From Nemophila menziesii (Eukaryota; Streptophyta; Magnoliopsida; Boraginales; Hydrophyllaceae): a stretch of DNA of 64,000 nt. The position numbers were made by a program, and so were the translations under genes. The stretch is taken from the NCBI GenBank assembly GCA_029959085.1, contig JARWIR010000031.1, positions 5,332,001 through 5,396,000 of the forward strand, in the 5' to 3' direction. This document shows positions 47,451 through 60,446 of the stretch, one piece after another (the stretch's first letter is position 1; each line of letters begins with the position of its first letter). A model generated the notes under the pieces. It worked only from the letters and a program-made list of their open reading frames with translations. It was not told the DNA's origin and did not search any database.

Positions 47451-48723
47451 CCTATATGTATATGCCGAGACATAAGAGATTCATTATTTCCTTATACAAA
47501 ACTCAAAAATCTGAGCTCTCTATGCAAATCAGCCATTCCAAGCTCCAATCAAAGCTAAAAACACACTCAAATTATCACATAAGGTAATAAAATCATTCTT
47601 TTACCAACTTATTCCAATATATTCTTAAGATTTCATTAAGATTTCATTTTTTGCAAACCTATTTTTTTTTCTTTTGTGTATAAATCCGATTGATGTTGGC
47701 ATGGCATCCACACCAAAATAGCTTCAATTTCAGAAAATAAGGTAAGTTTTTCAACAATCTTTTGTTTTTTGAATTTTTATGTTTTTTTTCTTTGATTATT
47801 TGATGTTTATGTGACTTCCGAATATAATTGGTAGTTTTAAGATATTATAAATGATATTTTTAACACAAAATAGATGCTAAAATGCTTAAAAAATGTATTT
47901 GATTAATTGTAATGATTTTTTTTCATTTTATTTGGCGATGATTAGGAAATTAAAGATTAATAGGTGTTATTAGGGTGTGTTTTAGGTTAGTTTAGATTGA
48001 TTTTGATGCTTGATAATGAAAAAATTAATGGTATAATTTTAGGGTTTTATTAAGGGTTTTTTTTTAGGATTTTAAGAAAATAAAAATTAATAATATGAAA
48101 ATAAAAATTGCATCTAATTTGAGTTTTTGTGGCCTAAAAGTGTTTAAATAAAAATATATCAAATTGAAATTTTAAAAAAATTAAAACACCATCTTGGAAT
48201 TAATTAGGAATTTTTATGATATTAAAAGGACTAATAAACAAATTACTTAAATTTTTTAAATTAATATATTGGGACTAAAATGCAATTTTACATGAAAAAT
48301 TAAATATAACAAAAATGAATTAATATGGATTTTTAAAAGTAAATGAAAATAAACAAATTTGTATATTTAAAAAAATGAATACTTTTAAAAAAATAACAAT
48401 TTATCAAAAAAGTTTACAAATAGTAAAACGACCAATTTGTAAATTTAACAAATAGTTAAAAACAAAATTATATTTTAAATATTCATTACTGTATGACTAA
48501 TCTAATTTTTGTGTGTAATACAGATTGTATTTGGTTGGAATATTGGATGTATTATTTTAATTTTAGAGTTATCTAATTTATTTCATTTATTTTATTTGTT
48601 ATTGTAATATTTATTTTGTATTTAAATTATATTTAATTTATATTTCATTTGTAATAATTTGGTTATGTAATAAAATAGAATTAATTATTATTTTTCTCTT
48701 TTAAATAAATTGCAAAATATTAG
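47451..48723. other. Leader and intron-like DNA of second CACTA gene, copy 2
   Basis: TATATGTATATGCC (about 47455), leader donor ACATAAG/GTAATA (about 47582), then AT-rich intron-like sequence. No other gene. Confidence 0.4.
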
Positions 48724-50086
48724 ATGACCGACGTGATCTCTAAGACATACGGCGGGGACGGTGGGGGCCGAGACCCGAACCAAAATCCGAACAGAAACCT
48801 TGCTAACTGTAACACCCAAGAAGATAAATAAAAAATTATATCATAAATAATTTCAAATGTAAGTTATATTATAATTAAATATAATTATATCAGAACCAAT
48901 TAAGCGGAAAGTACGAGGAAATGCGACACTAAAATCTGTCGTTAGGGCCGATCGCTTTCTGTATTTTAGACGACACGTGGAACTGATCTGGTAAGTACGG
49001 GAAATATGTTAGCCAGGTGATCAGGCTAACTGTTCGAGAGAGGATACCGCCATGCTACAAATCGTGGAGTAAAGTTCCAATAAGCCGACAAAATATCTGT
49101 TATTAAGCGATTATCAGTAAATATTAATACTTATATATAAATTTATTAATTTAATTTAACATTAAAAATAATCTTGAATGTATCAATTTTTTGATATACC
49201 TAATTGGAGGAGAAGGGATGATTGGAGGTTTATATCTGGTAATTTGGATGATACAATGCGATTACGGTATAAAGACTACAAATATGACTCGAAGAAGGAC
49301 TTTAACTTGCTGGGTAAGAAACCTAGTGATGAGATCTGGAAGAGGTGTTGTGATTTGTGGGGTTCGAAGGAGGCGAAGGTATACTTATATTTTTTAAATT
49401 ATATAATTTACATTATATATAACTTTATTAATACTTGTGTTTTAAATTCTTTCAGGACCAAGCAAAGGCGAATAAATTAAACCGAAAGAAACAAAAGAAT
49501 AAGAGTGGAGCGGGGTCTCGTAAATATTCCCGAACTCGGGATATGCATTACGAGGTACTTTGTTTTATATGTATAGATATTGTATTTTGAATAGCTTTTA
49601 ATTATATTCTAAACGAAACAGGGTGTTGAGAATTTGATCCCGGGTGGGAGGGTGGTAGATAGGGATGAGGCAACCTCAAGAAGACATCCCTATTCCTCAA
49701 ATGGGTGGGGTTTTCGAGGTGGTGGGCAAGAGTAAGAAAACACCGCAGTGGAAGTCCGAGTGTTATAGGAACGCTGATGTAAGTTTATTTTAAAAGTAGA
49801 ATTTTAATTTTAATTTTATTCATAAATTGATTTTAATAAAAAAAAAATCGTGTCTATAATTAAACAGAAATATTTAAGGGATGTTATGAAAGATCAAGTG
49901 ACTCAGAGTCAATCAGATGAAGGCTTAGCTCGTGAGTTGTCGCAAAAGGAGCAAATCGATGCGGTGAGAGAAACTGCAAAAAAGGATGTTGGGTCGCAAA
50001 AGAGAGTTGGACACCGGGTGTGGGTTGACCCAAAAAGAAGAAGAGTCCTTCGATCACCCCGGAATAAGACGAGCACAACACGATAA
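48724..50086 (+). pseudogene. Ptta/En/Spm-type second CACTA gene, copy 2
   Basis: Same exons as 15630-17025. Differences: a 26-base loss near 48947 (GTTAGGG joins CCGATCGC) that shifts frame, an extra C near 49676 (GGCAACCTCAAG), and no extra G near 50003. Its last exon therefore reads SQKRVGHRVWVDPKRRRVLR and on to a stop at 50084. The shared TGA in DDTWN-stop remains. Non-functional as it stands. Confidence 0.75.
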
Positions 50087-50102
50087 TGATGGAGGCAATA
50101 CA

Positions 50103-53100
50103 TTCTTAGGATTTAAACAAGAATTTAACCTAATAACAAAGACGCGCAGAAAAAGTTAGAACTACAAAATAAAGTTTGCTCTTCTCTTTGTGTATATCGA
50201 GGTAAAGTTTCCTCTCCATGTACATATACATTGGTAAAATTAGGTAAACTTATATTATATCTTACTCAAAAAAAGTTTGATGTATTTTTTTATAGTGTTT
50301 AACTAAATTTAATTTCTTTTATTTCTTCACAGAATAATCAAAAATTGATATTCTTCTGAGGAATTTTATAGAGTCTTTTGGATTTGTAAAACGAAGGGTT
50401 TCATCAGTGGATAAAAAGATAGATAAAAATTAATTGTCCTAGAAATTAGGATAAGTTTTCTTAATCAAGGTATGTGATTTATTTTAGTTTCCATGTTGTA
50501 AGGGATAAAAAAAATCTTTAACCGAATTACAGTATGGGTCCTTATATAACGTGTAAATTGCAGTATAGGCCTGCATTATTGATCCTTAGGAAAGAGCTAA
50601 AAGAGTTGTGTATCGCATGTAATTTGTCTCTTCCAAAAGAAATTGCAAAATATAGGATTAGATTTTAAGTTCTTGCAGCTAGAAAGTCATGCTATACAAC
50701 TCACACAAAAATTTTGTACTTTTTTATGCATATCATAGAGTGTTGTTTAATTTACATGAAAAGATTGATAATCATGACATTTTAAGAAAATAGAAAAGTT
50801 ATATAATTAACTTGGCAAGTCTATTAATATGTTGTAATGCTTCATATGATGCTTAATAACAGATGATCAACCCTTAATATTTAACTTAATGTTATAAAGA
50901 TGATAAATATTAGTTTGGTAATGGAAGTGTTTAATGTGGATTAAAAGAACAAAAGCATGTAATTGTGTGTGGAGGATAAAATATTATGTGTACACAATAG
51001 AACATTTAACACACGATTAATACAAGTTATGTAGACTAATATTGAATACACCAATAAAGAGTGTGTTATTAGGCGTAAAGAGTAAAAGTTTTAGTATGTC
51101 ATTGAATTAATTCTTGCACCTATATGGCCTTTTTTCTCCAGATCCTGCTCCAGTTCTAACTCTTGTTCTTGTAAATGACCATACACTTGTGGGACGTCAC
51201 CCTCTCAATGTTGATTTTATATCCTGCTTTGGGAGACGAAAAGTACACTCCAATCTATTGAATACCCTAAGTATAGTAGTTTATACAAAATACATAAGAT
51301 GCGTTTATACCCACCAAGTTATTAGTATATGTTGTTATATCGTACCTTTAAAACGATGTCATTGCGGATTGAAAAAGGGAAAAGTTAAATTGGTGGATTT
51401 ACATGTAATCGGTGGGCATATACCAACCACCTTAAATAATCAGGTTGAGTTCTTAGTTTAGTTTACTATGGGTTTACATAGTGCTTAGTGTTTAGTGTTA
51501 GATTTATTGTTGTTTATAGGTACTTGATCACTGATAATTGTTGGGTTTAAACACTCACAATAAACATTAAAATCTATATGGTAATAAAAACTATCATAAG
51601 ATGTCTAACCAATCACAAAAACAAGGATAAACAAATGTATCCTTATACGTGACAATGAAAAAAAGGCATAATTTTAAACATGTGTCTCACAGGCTTAATA
51701 AAAGTCAAAAAATATAAAATTCATTAAAAAACATGAGCCTTGCCCACCTTCTTATATTGGGAATATAGATGATAATTGATACTGAAACATTAACTTAAAA
51801 ATCAAATATAACAAATACAATACCTAATACAAACAAGTTTGTATATTCCCACTAAATTATGCATACAAGTGGATATCAACCCACTAAATAAAAACATAAA
51901 CTTGGGTATCAACCCGCTAAATAAAAACATAAATGTGGGTATCAACCCAATACTTTAGGTAAAAGTAGCTATACACCCACTAGTTACAAACAACGACAAC
52001 AATGTAGAATAATCATCTATCTGTCAATACGACATTTCTTGTATCCACTAAGTGAATACTCATAAACACTGAAGACTGTTCAATGTTGGTGGGCCCATGG
52101 GTGTGATAAAGTAATGATATAAAATCGCACACATCTCAAAAACACGATTAACTCACCGCAAGTGTACTGGTTGTTACAAGTAATAATAAGTAAATAATGA
52201 TCGTTCCTCAGGGATTTAGGTAGTTATTCAATTTGTGTTCAATACTTCTGTAGATGTTTTAAAATCTTTCGATTTAAAAAATAAAACTAATAAGTGTTTG
52301 ATTTGTTTGATAAATAATATAAATAATTATTCAAGGAAGATAACAGTTAAGATTGCAAGTATGCACCTAATCATATTGACTTAATGGTTCTAGAAATAAT
52401 TGGTTGTTCTTATTAACCAGGATTCTAAAGTCTTCCTAACTCATGTAGAGGTCAACTTAGAAAGCTCACATACTCATATTCTAAGAGATTAAGACAAACC
52501 TTAGCGGCTACTTGGATATTCAAGACCTTGGGTTAATTAGAGTACACAAACCGCGTATTCACAAATCAATAATTAAACAACCTTCCACTTTTGGGTGCAA
52601 GCTCAATTACATAGTCTAATGAATATAATTTTCCCAAAATAAGATAAGTATATCTTTCAAGGTGTATATCAAGTAGATGCAAAACACAATTTATTTTAAA
52701 ACTCAAAACAACAAATAAAACAGTAAACCTAGATTTCTACATAAATAATTCTAAACTAAATAGAAATTAGTGCATAATTGAATCTTTGAATTAAAATCTT
52801 AGAAATAAATTAAATACAAAATAATTATAATTCTAATTTACCCAAAGAATAGAGATAGGGAGGAGTAGAATTTATCCGGTGAAGCTCCAAACTTGAATCT
52901 TCCTTCTCTAGATCCTCATGGTCTCTTTTGTGATGAATTATTGATGAAATATAAGCTCTGGCGGCCAAGGAATGAATTTATAATGTCAACTTTAGTGTAT
53001 ATATAGGTCATTGGCTAGGTTTAAATGACCTAACCTATCTCAAAAACGTTTTCCTCCAAGAAGGGACTGATTTGAGTCATGTTTTAAGTATTTCGTTACA

Positions 53101-54857
53101 AATCTAAGTTGAAAAATACCAGTAACCATGCGCTCCTAATTCAGAATCCCATATGAATATAAAAGGGATCATCCAATTATTTTTAAATATCACGTGACAT
53201 CGAAAACAATTCACTATCTAATTTTGGCCGACAACTGTTTCATATTTATAAAAATGGTTTCTTATCCATGCTTTGACATGTAATATAATACGTGTACCTA
53301 AGAGTTTCACATTTAACACATAAGTTACGCACAAATAACTCTAAATGTGAAAAATCTCCTAAAGAGGGTAAGAAACGAGAATATATCAAATAATAGGGAA
53401 AACCCCTCTTCTAAGCACAATAGGAACTTAAAAATATGTCTCAAAATAGGATTTATTTATCACCAAATAAGGGAGACATCAAATGTCTTTCCATTGGATT
53501 GCAATTACTTCTCTAATGACACACGAGATAAAATTATGCACGTAGGATAGATATTTCTCGTCAAGATTGATGAATATAAATTACCCGTTCCATCGGCCAA
53601 CTATATCAAATATTAAAATTAACATGAAGTTAACACATTCTGAATATATTTATTGGATACACAAGTTTTTTATTGCATAAAACCACAATAGAAACTACCG
53701 TTACCTTTTCTATCAAATTGTACTATAGGTCCCTGAAAATTTTGTCACAAACTGAAAGTGGGTATAAAGTCACCACTGCAACGGTAGCGACCTTTGATAT
53801 AAAATTTCCCTGTATATCCCCTGAACGATCAATATGGGTTTAAACTACATAAATCAATATACTGTGAATAGGGTGAAAAATACAAAATACCGACTACTAA
53901 TTTAAACAATACTATCTAACAATTAATAATGGTTAACAAAAACACTTTATATGAATTAATATGATAAAAAAAAATTGTGTTATTTTAGAAAAATTTCAAG
54001 GTTTAAAAACTATTATTCCATGTTATTCTTTAATTTTCAAAAAAAAAAACCAAAAACTAATAAAATTGCATTAAGAACACCTTATTTAACCTATAAAATA
54101 ATATTTGTATTGTCTTTGAAAATATTGTTTCCGCCGATTAAAAACTCCTCTGATAGACAAGTTGTTCTTCTCTTACAAAATAATAGTTTGTGTATACGAA
54201 AGATATGAATTAAGTCAAACTCGCATCACGAAATGAATCACCATAATGCTTTACATGCCAAGAATGAGAAAGTGTGCTTGAAAGTTCAATTTATGAAAGA
54301 TTGTTTTTGCAACGACCATATATATGATTTGGTAAATATAGGACAAGTTTAGTATGAAGGGTATTCTCCCTAATTTAGAGTGCATGGTGAAAACTATTAA
54401 AATTCATGTTTACCTTTTTCTTTTCTCACTGTATCCCCATCTCGTCTTTTTGGGAGATAGTTGACTTATGTTTTTTACCCACCAATATTTATTATATAGA
54501 TTTTTTGTGGGAAATCAGATCAAACTTTTTATTAACTTATACATATAAGACTTTCATCCAATATTTAATCATAATCATTAATTATAATAGCAAGACATAT
54601 GTAAATAGATTAATTAGAAAAGTTACCACAATTAATTTTTTATGTTAAATATAAGGTATATTTCATACACTACTAAAAGTTATATTGAACCATTCAATAT
54701 AGGATGAAAGACTTATCTTATTTATTAACCCAACACACAGAACATAAGCTCAAGCAATGATGTTGGCAAATGGGCTGGAAAGAAGAGAAAAATTCAATAA
54801 TATTTACTTTCCATTTAATTACTATGTAACTAGTCTACACATCATGGGCCTTATCCA
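50103..54857 (+). repeat. Tandem unit 6 (short form, copy of unit 1)
   Basis: Same leader, lesions and ~4.4-kb jump (about 51169-51172) as unit 1, following the same CACTA 3' junction. It lacks a small stretch near 51445 (CAGGTT joins GAGTTCTTAG). No family main exons. Its non-coding module is 51174-54214 and its promoter-like end is 54215-54857. Confidence 0.85.
50333..50815 (+). pseudogene. Remnant of first two coding exons, unit 6
   Basis: GTG for ATG at the exon 1 start (about 50407), donor AATCAAG/GTATGTG present, exon 2 acceptor ACAT, exon 2 reading KIDNHDILRK-stop. All as in unit 1. Confidence 0.55.
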
Positions 54858-55160
54858 TTCTTAGGATTTAAACAAAAATTTACCCTAATAACAAAGAAGC
54901 GCCGCAGAAAAAGTTAGAAATGCAAAATAAAGCCCGCTCCTCTCTTTGTGTATATCGAGGTAAAGTTTCCTCTCCATGTACATATATACATTGGTAAAAT
55001 TAAGTAAAATAGTATTATATCTTACTCAACTTTTTTTTGCTGTATTTGTTTATATGGTTTAAATAAATTTAAATTTTTTTTCACATAATAATTAAAAATT
55101 GATGTTCTTCTGAGTAATTTTATTGAGTGATTTGGATTTGTAAAACTAAGAGTTTTATCA

Positions 55161-56794
55161 ATAGAAAAAAACTTAGATAAAAATGAGTTGTCCTATATAC
55201 TAAGAGACGTTCTCTTAATCAAGGTATGTGATTTATTTTAGTTTCCATGTTGCAAGGGATAAGAAAAATCTTAAACCCAATTACAATATGAGTCCCTATA
55301 TAATGTGAAAATTACAATATAGGCCCGCATTATTGTTCCTTAGGAAAGAGGTAAAAGAGTTGTGTATGACATGTAATTTGTCTCTCCTATAAACAATTGA
55401 AAAATATAGGATTAGATTTTTTAGTTTTAGCAGCTAGAAAGTCATGCAATACAATTCAAACAAAAATATTTTGTATTTTTTTATTCATACATATCATGAG
55501 TGTTGTTTGATTACAGGAAAGCGATCGTTGGTTATGACATTTCAAGAAAATGGAACAATTATATAATGAACTTGGTAAGTTTATTAATTTGTTGTTATGA
55601 TTCATATGATGCTTAATAACAGATGATCAACCCTTAATATTTAACTCATTGTTCTAATGATGGTAAATTTTAGTTTGGTAATAGATGTGTTTAATTTATA
55701 TTAAAAGAATAAAAGCAAGTAATGGTGTGGATGATAAAATATTATTTGTACACAATTGAACATTAAACACATGATTAATAAAAGTTATGTAGACCAATAG
55801 TGAATACACAAATAAAGAGTGTGTTATTGGGTGTAAAGAATAACCATTTTAATATGTCATTGAATTAATTTTGCACCGATATGGCATTTTTGCTCCAGAT
55901 CCTGCTCATGCAATAGCTCTTGTTCCTGTCGGAGTATATTATTTGTCGAAGTCAGATCTGTGATTTTGGTAGCTGGAAAGGGAAAGAGAGGGAATCATAT
56001 ATCTTTTGCTTTTAAAGCTATGCCAGAGAGAACGTCTACGGAAATATGTCAAAAAAAATACTCCATCAAGTGAGTTCTCCATCAGATCGGATGAAGGCAT
56101 AAATTTAGTGGTGAACTTGAATTCAAGTCCATCAGATCAGTTTGGAGTTTGTCCCAGGTTTAAAAGTTTTGTGAAAGGCAAAAGTCACAGTCCAAATCCT
56201 CCTCAATTTTCTGCTCCAGCTTCAGCTCTTACTCCAGATCCTTCTCCTGCTCCAGCTCTTACACCAGATCCTTCTCATGCTCCTACTCCTGTGCTCCGGT
56301 TCTAGCTCTGGTTCCTGTTCCAGTTCCTTCTGTTATACTTCCAGCGGCTACTAAAGACAACAACAGTCTCAATGAGTTCAGTGATCTTGCTTCAAGGTTG
56401 TTTGATGACCTGTCTCTGTTTGACTTTTATGCTTCTCAAGTAAGTTAATACAATCTTATCTAATTTTAAACATTTCACTTACCATTTCTCATGCTTTGTA
56501 TGTCTCTCTTTATTTGTAGGATACATTTGAGGACCCTCCTGCTCTGCTCCAGGTGCATGGTAATTTTATTTTCTAGTAAATAATTTGATTAATTCTTTAA
56601 ATATGTTCCCATTGTAATCAACTTTTTTTTGGATCTTTCATTTTTGCAAGAAAGTGGGAAAAAAGTCTCAGTCCTCTAAATCCAAACGCAGGCACAAGAG
56701 ATAGAGACAAGAGACTTCTGAGTCGGAAAATGACAGTGATGATGATCATTGGGTTTTGAGACCCCATAGAAGGTCTAAACGGGTAGTACGAAAG
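55161..56794 (+). pseudogene. Family gene, unit 7 copy, several lesions
   Basis: The exon 1 start is ATA (55161). Exon 2 (55518-55575) has TGA but ends YNEL rather than YN-stop-L. The ATG at 56046 is out of frame with KNTPSSEFSIRSDEGINL because of a one-base loss in the A-run. Two extra bases near 56290 (CTGTGCTCC) end the proline-rich part early. Exon 56520-56552 carries five extra bases (GCTCTGCTCC). The last exon (about 56652-56794) has an extra A and a TAG (HKR-stop-RQE). All differ from lesions in units 2 and 3, so decay continued after duplication. Confidence 0.55.
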
Positions 56795-57649
56795 GTATGT
56801 CCACTTTTTCTAAATTAATTTTATTACCGTCATTATAAATAGTTTTTTTCTTTTAATCTTTACTTGGAGACACTCAAGTGTAACTCATGATGGACTAAAT
56901 GCACACAACCACCTTTAACTATATCTAATCCCTGATTTTGTCCATAAACTTTAAAAAACAATTTAAACTTCCTTAAACTTTTTTTCCATTGTTGTTAACG
57001 GAGCATGCAAATTTACTATTATACCCTTTCATACTACCGCACCTTTAACTTTTCATGACTCATTCTTCCCCTTTTAGTTCCTCGCTCTGAACACAACTCA
57101 TATTTTGACCAAATCTTCCTCGACTAGATTTTCATTTAGATTTACATCAAAAAGAAGTCCAGATTATTTGTGGACCCATATGTTTTTGGATAGAATTGTA
57201 ATTTAGGGAGTGTTGAATATTATTTTATGTTGTGTCGTGGCACCTTTTGTTTTTTAATAGTTGTGTACAATTGTAATTAGGGACTTTTGTCATAATTTGG
57301 TTATAATGTTTATCCCATCTGGTTGTGAGTGCTAATGTGCATATGCCCTCTAATTCTGCAGATATAACCATTTGTGTAAGGGAGGGACTTGGAATTCAAC
57401 CTCGAAATATGATGCAGGCAAATCTTTTGCGAAACATTCACCGTCATCATTTGACAGGATAGCATGGTATTCCATAGATTTATTGGTCGCAAGTTTCTTG
57501 AGTTTTTATCTTTCTTGAATTTCTAAAGTCAAACAAATATATTTATTATAAGTTATAACTCCCACTTTGTAATTTTATTCCTTATACTTATAAACATATA
57601 TCAAACAGAAGATGTTCTCATTTGCAGGTAAGATCAGAATTAAACAAAA

Positions 57650-58047
57650 TATTGTAAAAACAGCATGAGCAACTGGAACTTTTTGAATTTGGGTAATTTT
57701 TTCAAATTCAGCAAAAATAGCATGCAAAGTGTCGAAAAATCTTGCATATCATATAAATAACCTATCTTTAGATAAGGTCCTCTATTTAATTCACTCACAT
57801 ATTAAGCAATATGGCCCTATTAACAAGGTGTCAATATCTGCTCCAGGGCCATGAACCTATATAACAATATAACTCTTTAGATCTTCTTGACAACAAAATT
57901 AAATCCAAAAGATATTACATAATACTGCATATTTCAATAAGTGAACTTACATCAAGGTGATAGGAGCCAAAAGTCATTATAACAGCATTTACATCTTCTA
58001 CTCTCCATGGAGTGTCAATTTCTTTACCCACATTTTTACAATCTACA
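57650..58047 (-). pseudogene. Poly(A) polymerase fragment, unit 7
   Basis: Same exons as unit 2: VEDVNAVIMTFGSYHLD (about 58047-57952), VHGPGADIDTL from 57856. The DFFDTLHAIF stretch has lost one base in its A-run (CGAAAAATC) and VPDAHA reads VPVAHA. Confidence 0.8.
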
Positions 58048-58177
58048 ATAACATTTTACATTTTGATCTAACCATGAAGATTGATTTTGTAGTAACATGC
58101 CACTAGCAAATGCAGAATCACTTGTTTACTTCTTCTTGAGTTTTACAAATGATTTTCCTTTTACTTAGAAGCTATTA

Positions 58178-58483
58178 TCACACAGAAGATGAAATTTTAG
58201 AGAAGTCATATGAGTTCATTACATAGCAGATATAGCGAATGACAAAACTGCCCCTCAAGGTTGAAAAATTAGATTTTGATTTCAGTAAGTAATTGTTTGC
58301 TAACATAAATCTATATATAAAATCATCTTGGGGTATCCATACTAGAAGAAGCCGATCATAAGATGAGCAGGTAGCAACAAAAGCAAGCGAACCATGTTTA
58401 TTGTACGTTTCAATCACATCAGGTTTAATTCCATCTATCTTCACAATAGAAAATCCATTGTGCATAAGTTCTGTTAATACCAA
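58178..58483 (-). pseudogene. Unidentified open stretch, unit 7
   Basis: Third copy of the 101-codon frame of 24879-25184 (LTELMHNGFSIVKIDG; WIPQDDF). All three copies are open, which is mildly in favour of coding origin. Confidence 0.3.
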
Positions 58484-59424
58484 TATCTATTTAGAGGAAC
58501 TAAAATGTTCTCCACATTTCTCTTTCAGACAATTCCTTGAACATAATAAGTACAAATGACCATAAATTTTATTCATCCTAAAAGAGAAGCTCAAAAGAAT
58601 TATAAAATCCTGTTTACAAAGAAATGTCAATCAAAATATACTGACTTGAGGTTTCAAGTGTATAAAGAAGGGGCCACATTTCCAGGATTCCACCTAATGT
58701 GAAATTCATGAATATGGATAAATTATTTTTATAGTTAATATTATGTTTCTAACAATTGGTGCTCTCTTTTTAATGGTTCTTTTGGTCTGGTTTTGAGTAT
58801 GGACAACTTAATGAATGATGATTTTGGTTTGGTAATTTATTGTTTGTTTTTTTTATAATGAATATATTGTGTTCTTTTATAAGGTTTTGATCTTTGGTAC
58901 TGCATTTTGAAAGGTGGTGTACTAATTTTGGTTGAATGAGCATTTTTCTAATGTTCATAATTGTAAAAAATGATGGAAAAAAGCAGTTCACTGCACAAAA
59001 GTTTACGAGAAAACTAAAGGACTGTAACTAAAATTAGCACGATTACAATAAGTTTCAATTTTTACAGACGCTTCAACCTTTAGGAACTATACGGATTGCC
59101 TAATTTTCAAAAGGAGATAGAAACTCTTGCCTACGTAGCCATAACATATGGAGACACCATGAAAGTGAAGATTATGCGAATCGTCAAAATTTTTACCAAT
59201 CAGTTTGAATCGATGCTTATATATATATTATTGGTATTTTAATTAATTATTTGTTTTTATTGATATTTTAAATTATTAAATGTATTATTTAATGAATATT
59301 ACATTTAAAAATAATTAAAAACTATATTTAAAAAAAATTAATGTCATTCGCGACTACTTGTAGTCCTCATTGACAATTGTATGTAGTTGGTTTTTCTATT
59401 ATAGAAATTTATCACTCTCGAATC

Positions 59425-59622
59425 ATGCCTCACATCTCACTCCGAAGCATAATGGATGCTAACAAACTGATTGGTAACAATTTTGACGATTAGTACCGTA
59501 ACGTGAGAATTGTTCTCATGCATGAAAAGGTCATCGATACGATCGATAAACCTCTGACTACTATTCCCGATGAGAATAACAAAGTGGAATGGGAAGCTTA
59601 CATGAACCATTATGATAATTGA
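59425..59622 (+). mobile_element. Ty1-copia gag fragment, unit 7
   Basis: Same fragment and the same internal TAG as in units 2 and 3. Confidence 0.8.
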
Positions 59623-59672
59623 CTATCAATTTATTACATTCAATACTTGATCGGATGATGGATTTCTTCAAT

Positions 59673-59674
<2 letters not shown>

Positions 59675-59728
<54 letters not shown>
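59675..59728. repeat. (AT)n microsatellite, unit 7
   Basis: About 54 bases of AT, followed by CCACATGGGA where units 2 and 3 have GCACATGGGA. Confidence 0.95.
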
Positions 59729-59730
<2 letters not shown>

Positions 59731-60446
59731 ACATGGGAAACCCAAAGAAAATAAAATGTCACTACCTAAGATAAAATATTCAGATATTTGAGGGTGGCCA
59801 ATCATAATGACTAAACTCTTGGGAAGGTAAAGTACCACGTTCCATATACAACTTAGTATAAGGTAAAGAGAACCTCTCCCATTCATTTCTATTACCAAAC
59901 TAAGAAGTAATTTCATGGTGAGAACCTCAAAGTTTTTGTGAAAATCCTTTATTAAGGCAACACAAATCGAAGAGTAAAAATTCTCATATCATGAGGTCTT
60001 GCCAAGCTAGATAGTCAAGAAGGTTAGAATTATTACGCCAAACCATTGCATAAGGTGTCCTTACCCAAGACACATAGTAGTGTTGAGGTTGATTTCTAAG
60101 CTACCGACAATTGTTAGAAGGACTTTTGAATCCCGACTAATGTGAATGGCCCAATTCTTCCTTATATCTAATAACTATAAAATAGTTGAATAGGTGGGTT
60201 ACCTGCAAAAATTGAGCATACTTATCATCCCTTCTTATGTTTTTAGTATATTAATTATTTCTTTTGTTAATCATTTATATTTTATTGCATATTAGTCCCA
60301 TAACAAAAACCCGACATATATTATTTATTTATTTGTCATTTATTTCGCAACTCTACATTATTTTACTTTCAGAACACATTTATTACAACATTGATAGTCC
60401 ATCTAGAGATGTTAACCCAACACTTATCAAATTACTACTTGTAAAC

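Larger units (their letters stand above)
43908..50102 (+). mobile_element. CACTA element copy 2, 5'-truncated
   Basis: Begins at the position equivalent to 10812 inside the transposase gene (GAAGAACAAGTGGACTAACAC) and runs collinear with copy 1 to the same 3' junction (GAGGCAATACA/TTCTTAGG). It lacks the TIR, subterminal repeats, promoter and minisatellite. Since the 3' junction and following unit are the same as in copy 1, it arose by segmental duplication, not by a new transposition. Confidence 0.85.

Noticed and set aside
57310..57492. Minus frame and an alternative plus frame (VREGLGIQPQNMMQANLLRN)
   Set aside because: The plus reading follows a CTGCAG acceptor-like site and is conserved in three units, but I cannot tie it to a protein or to neighbouring exons.
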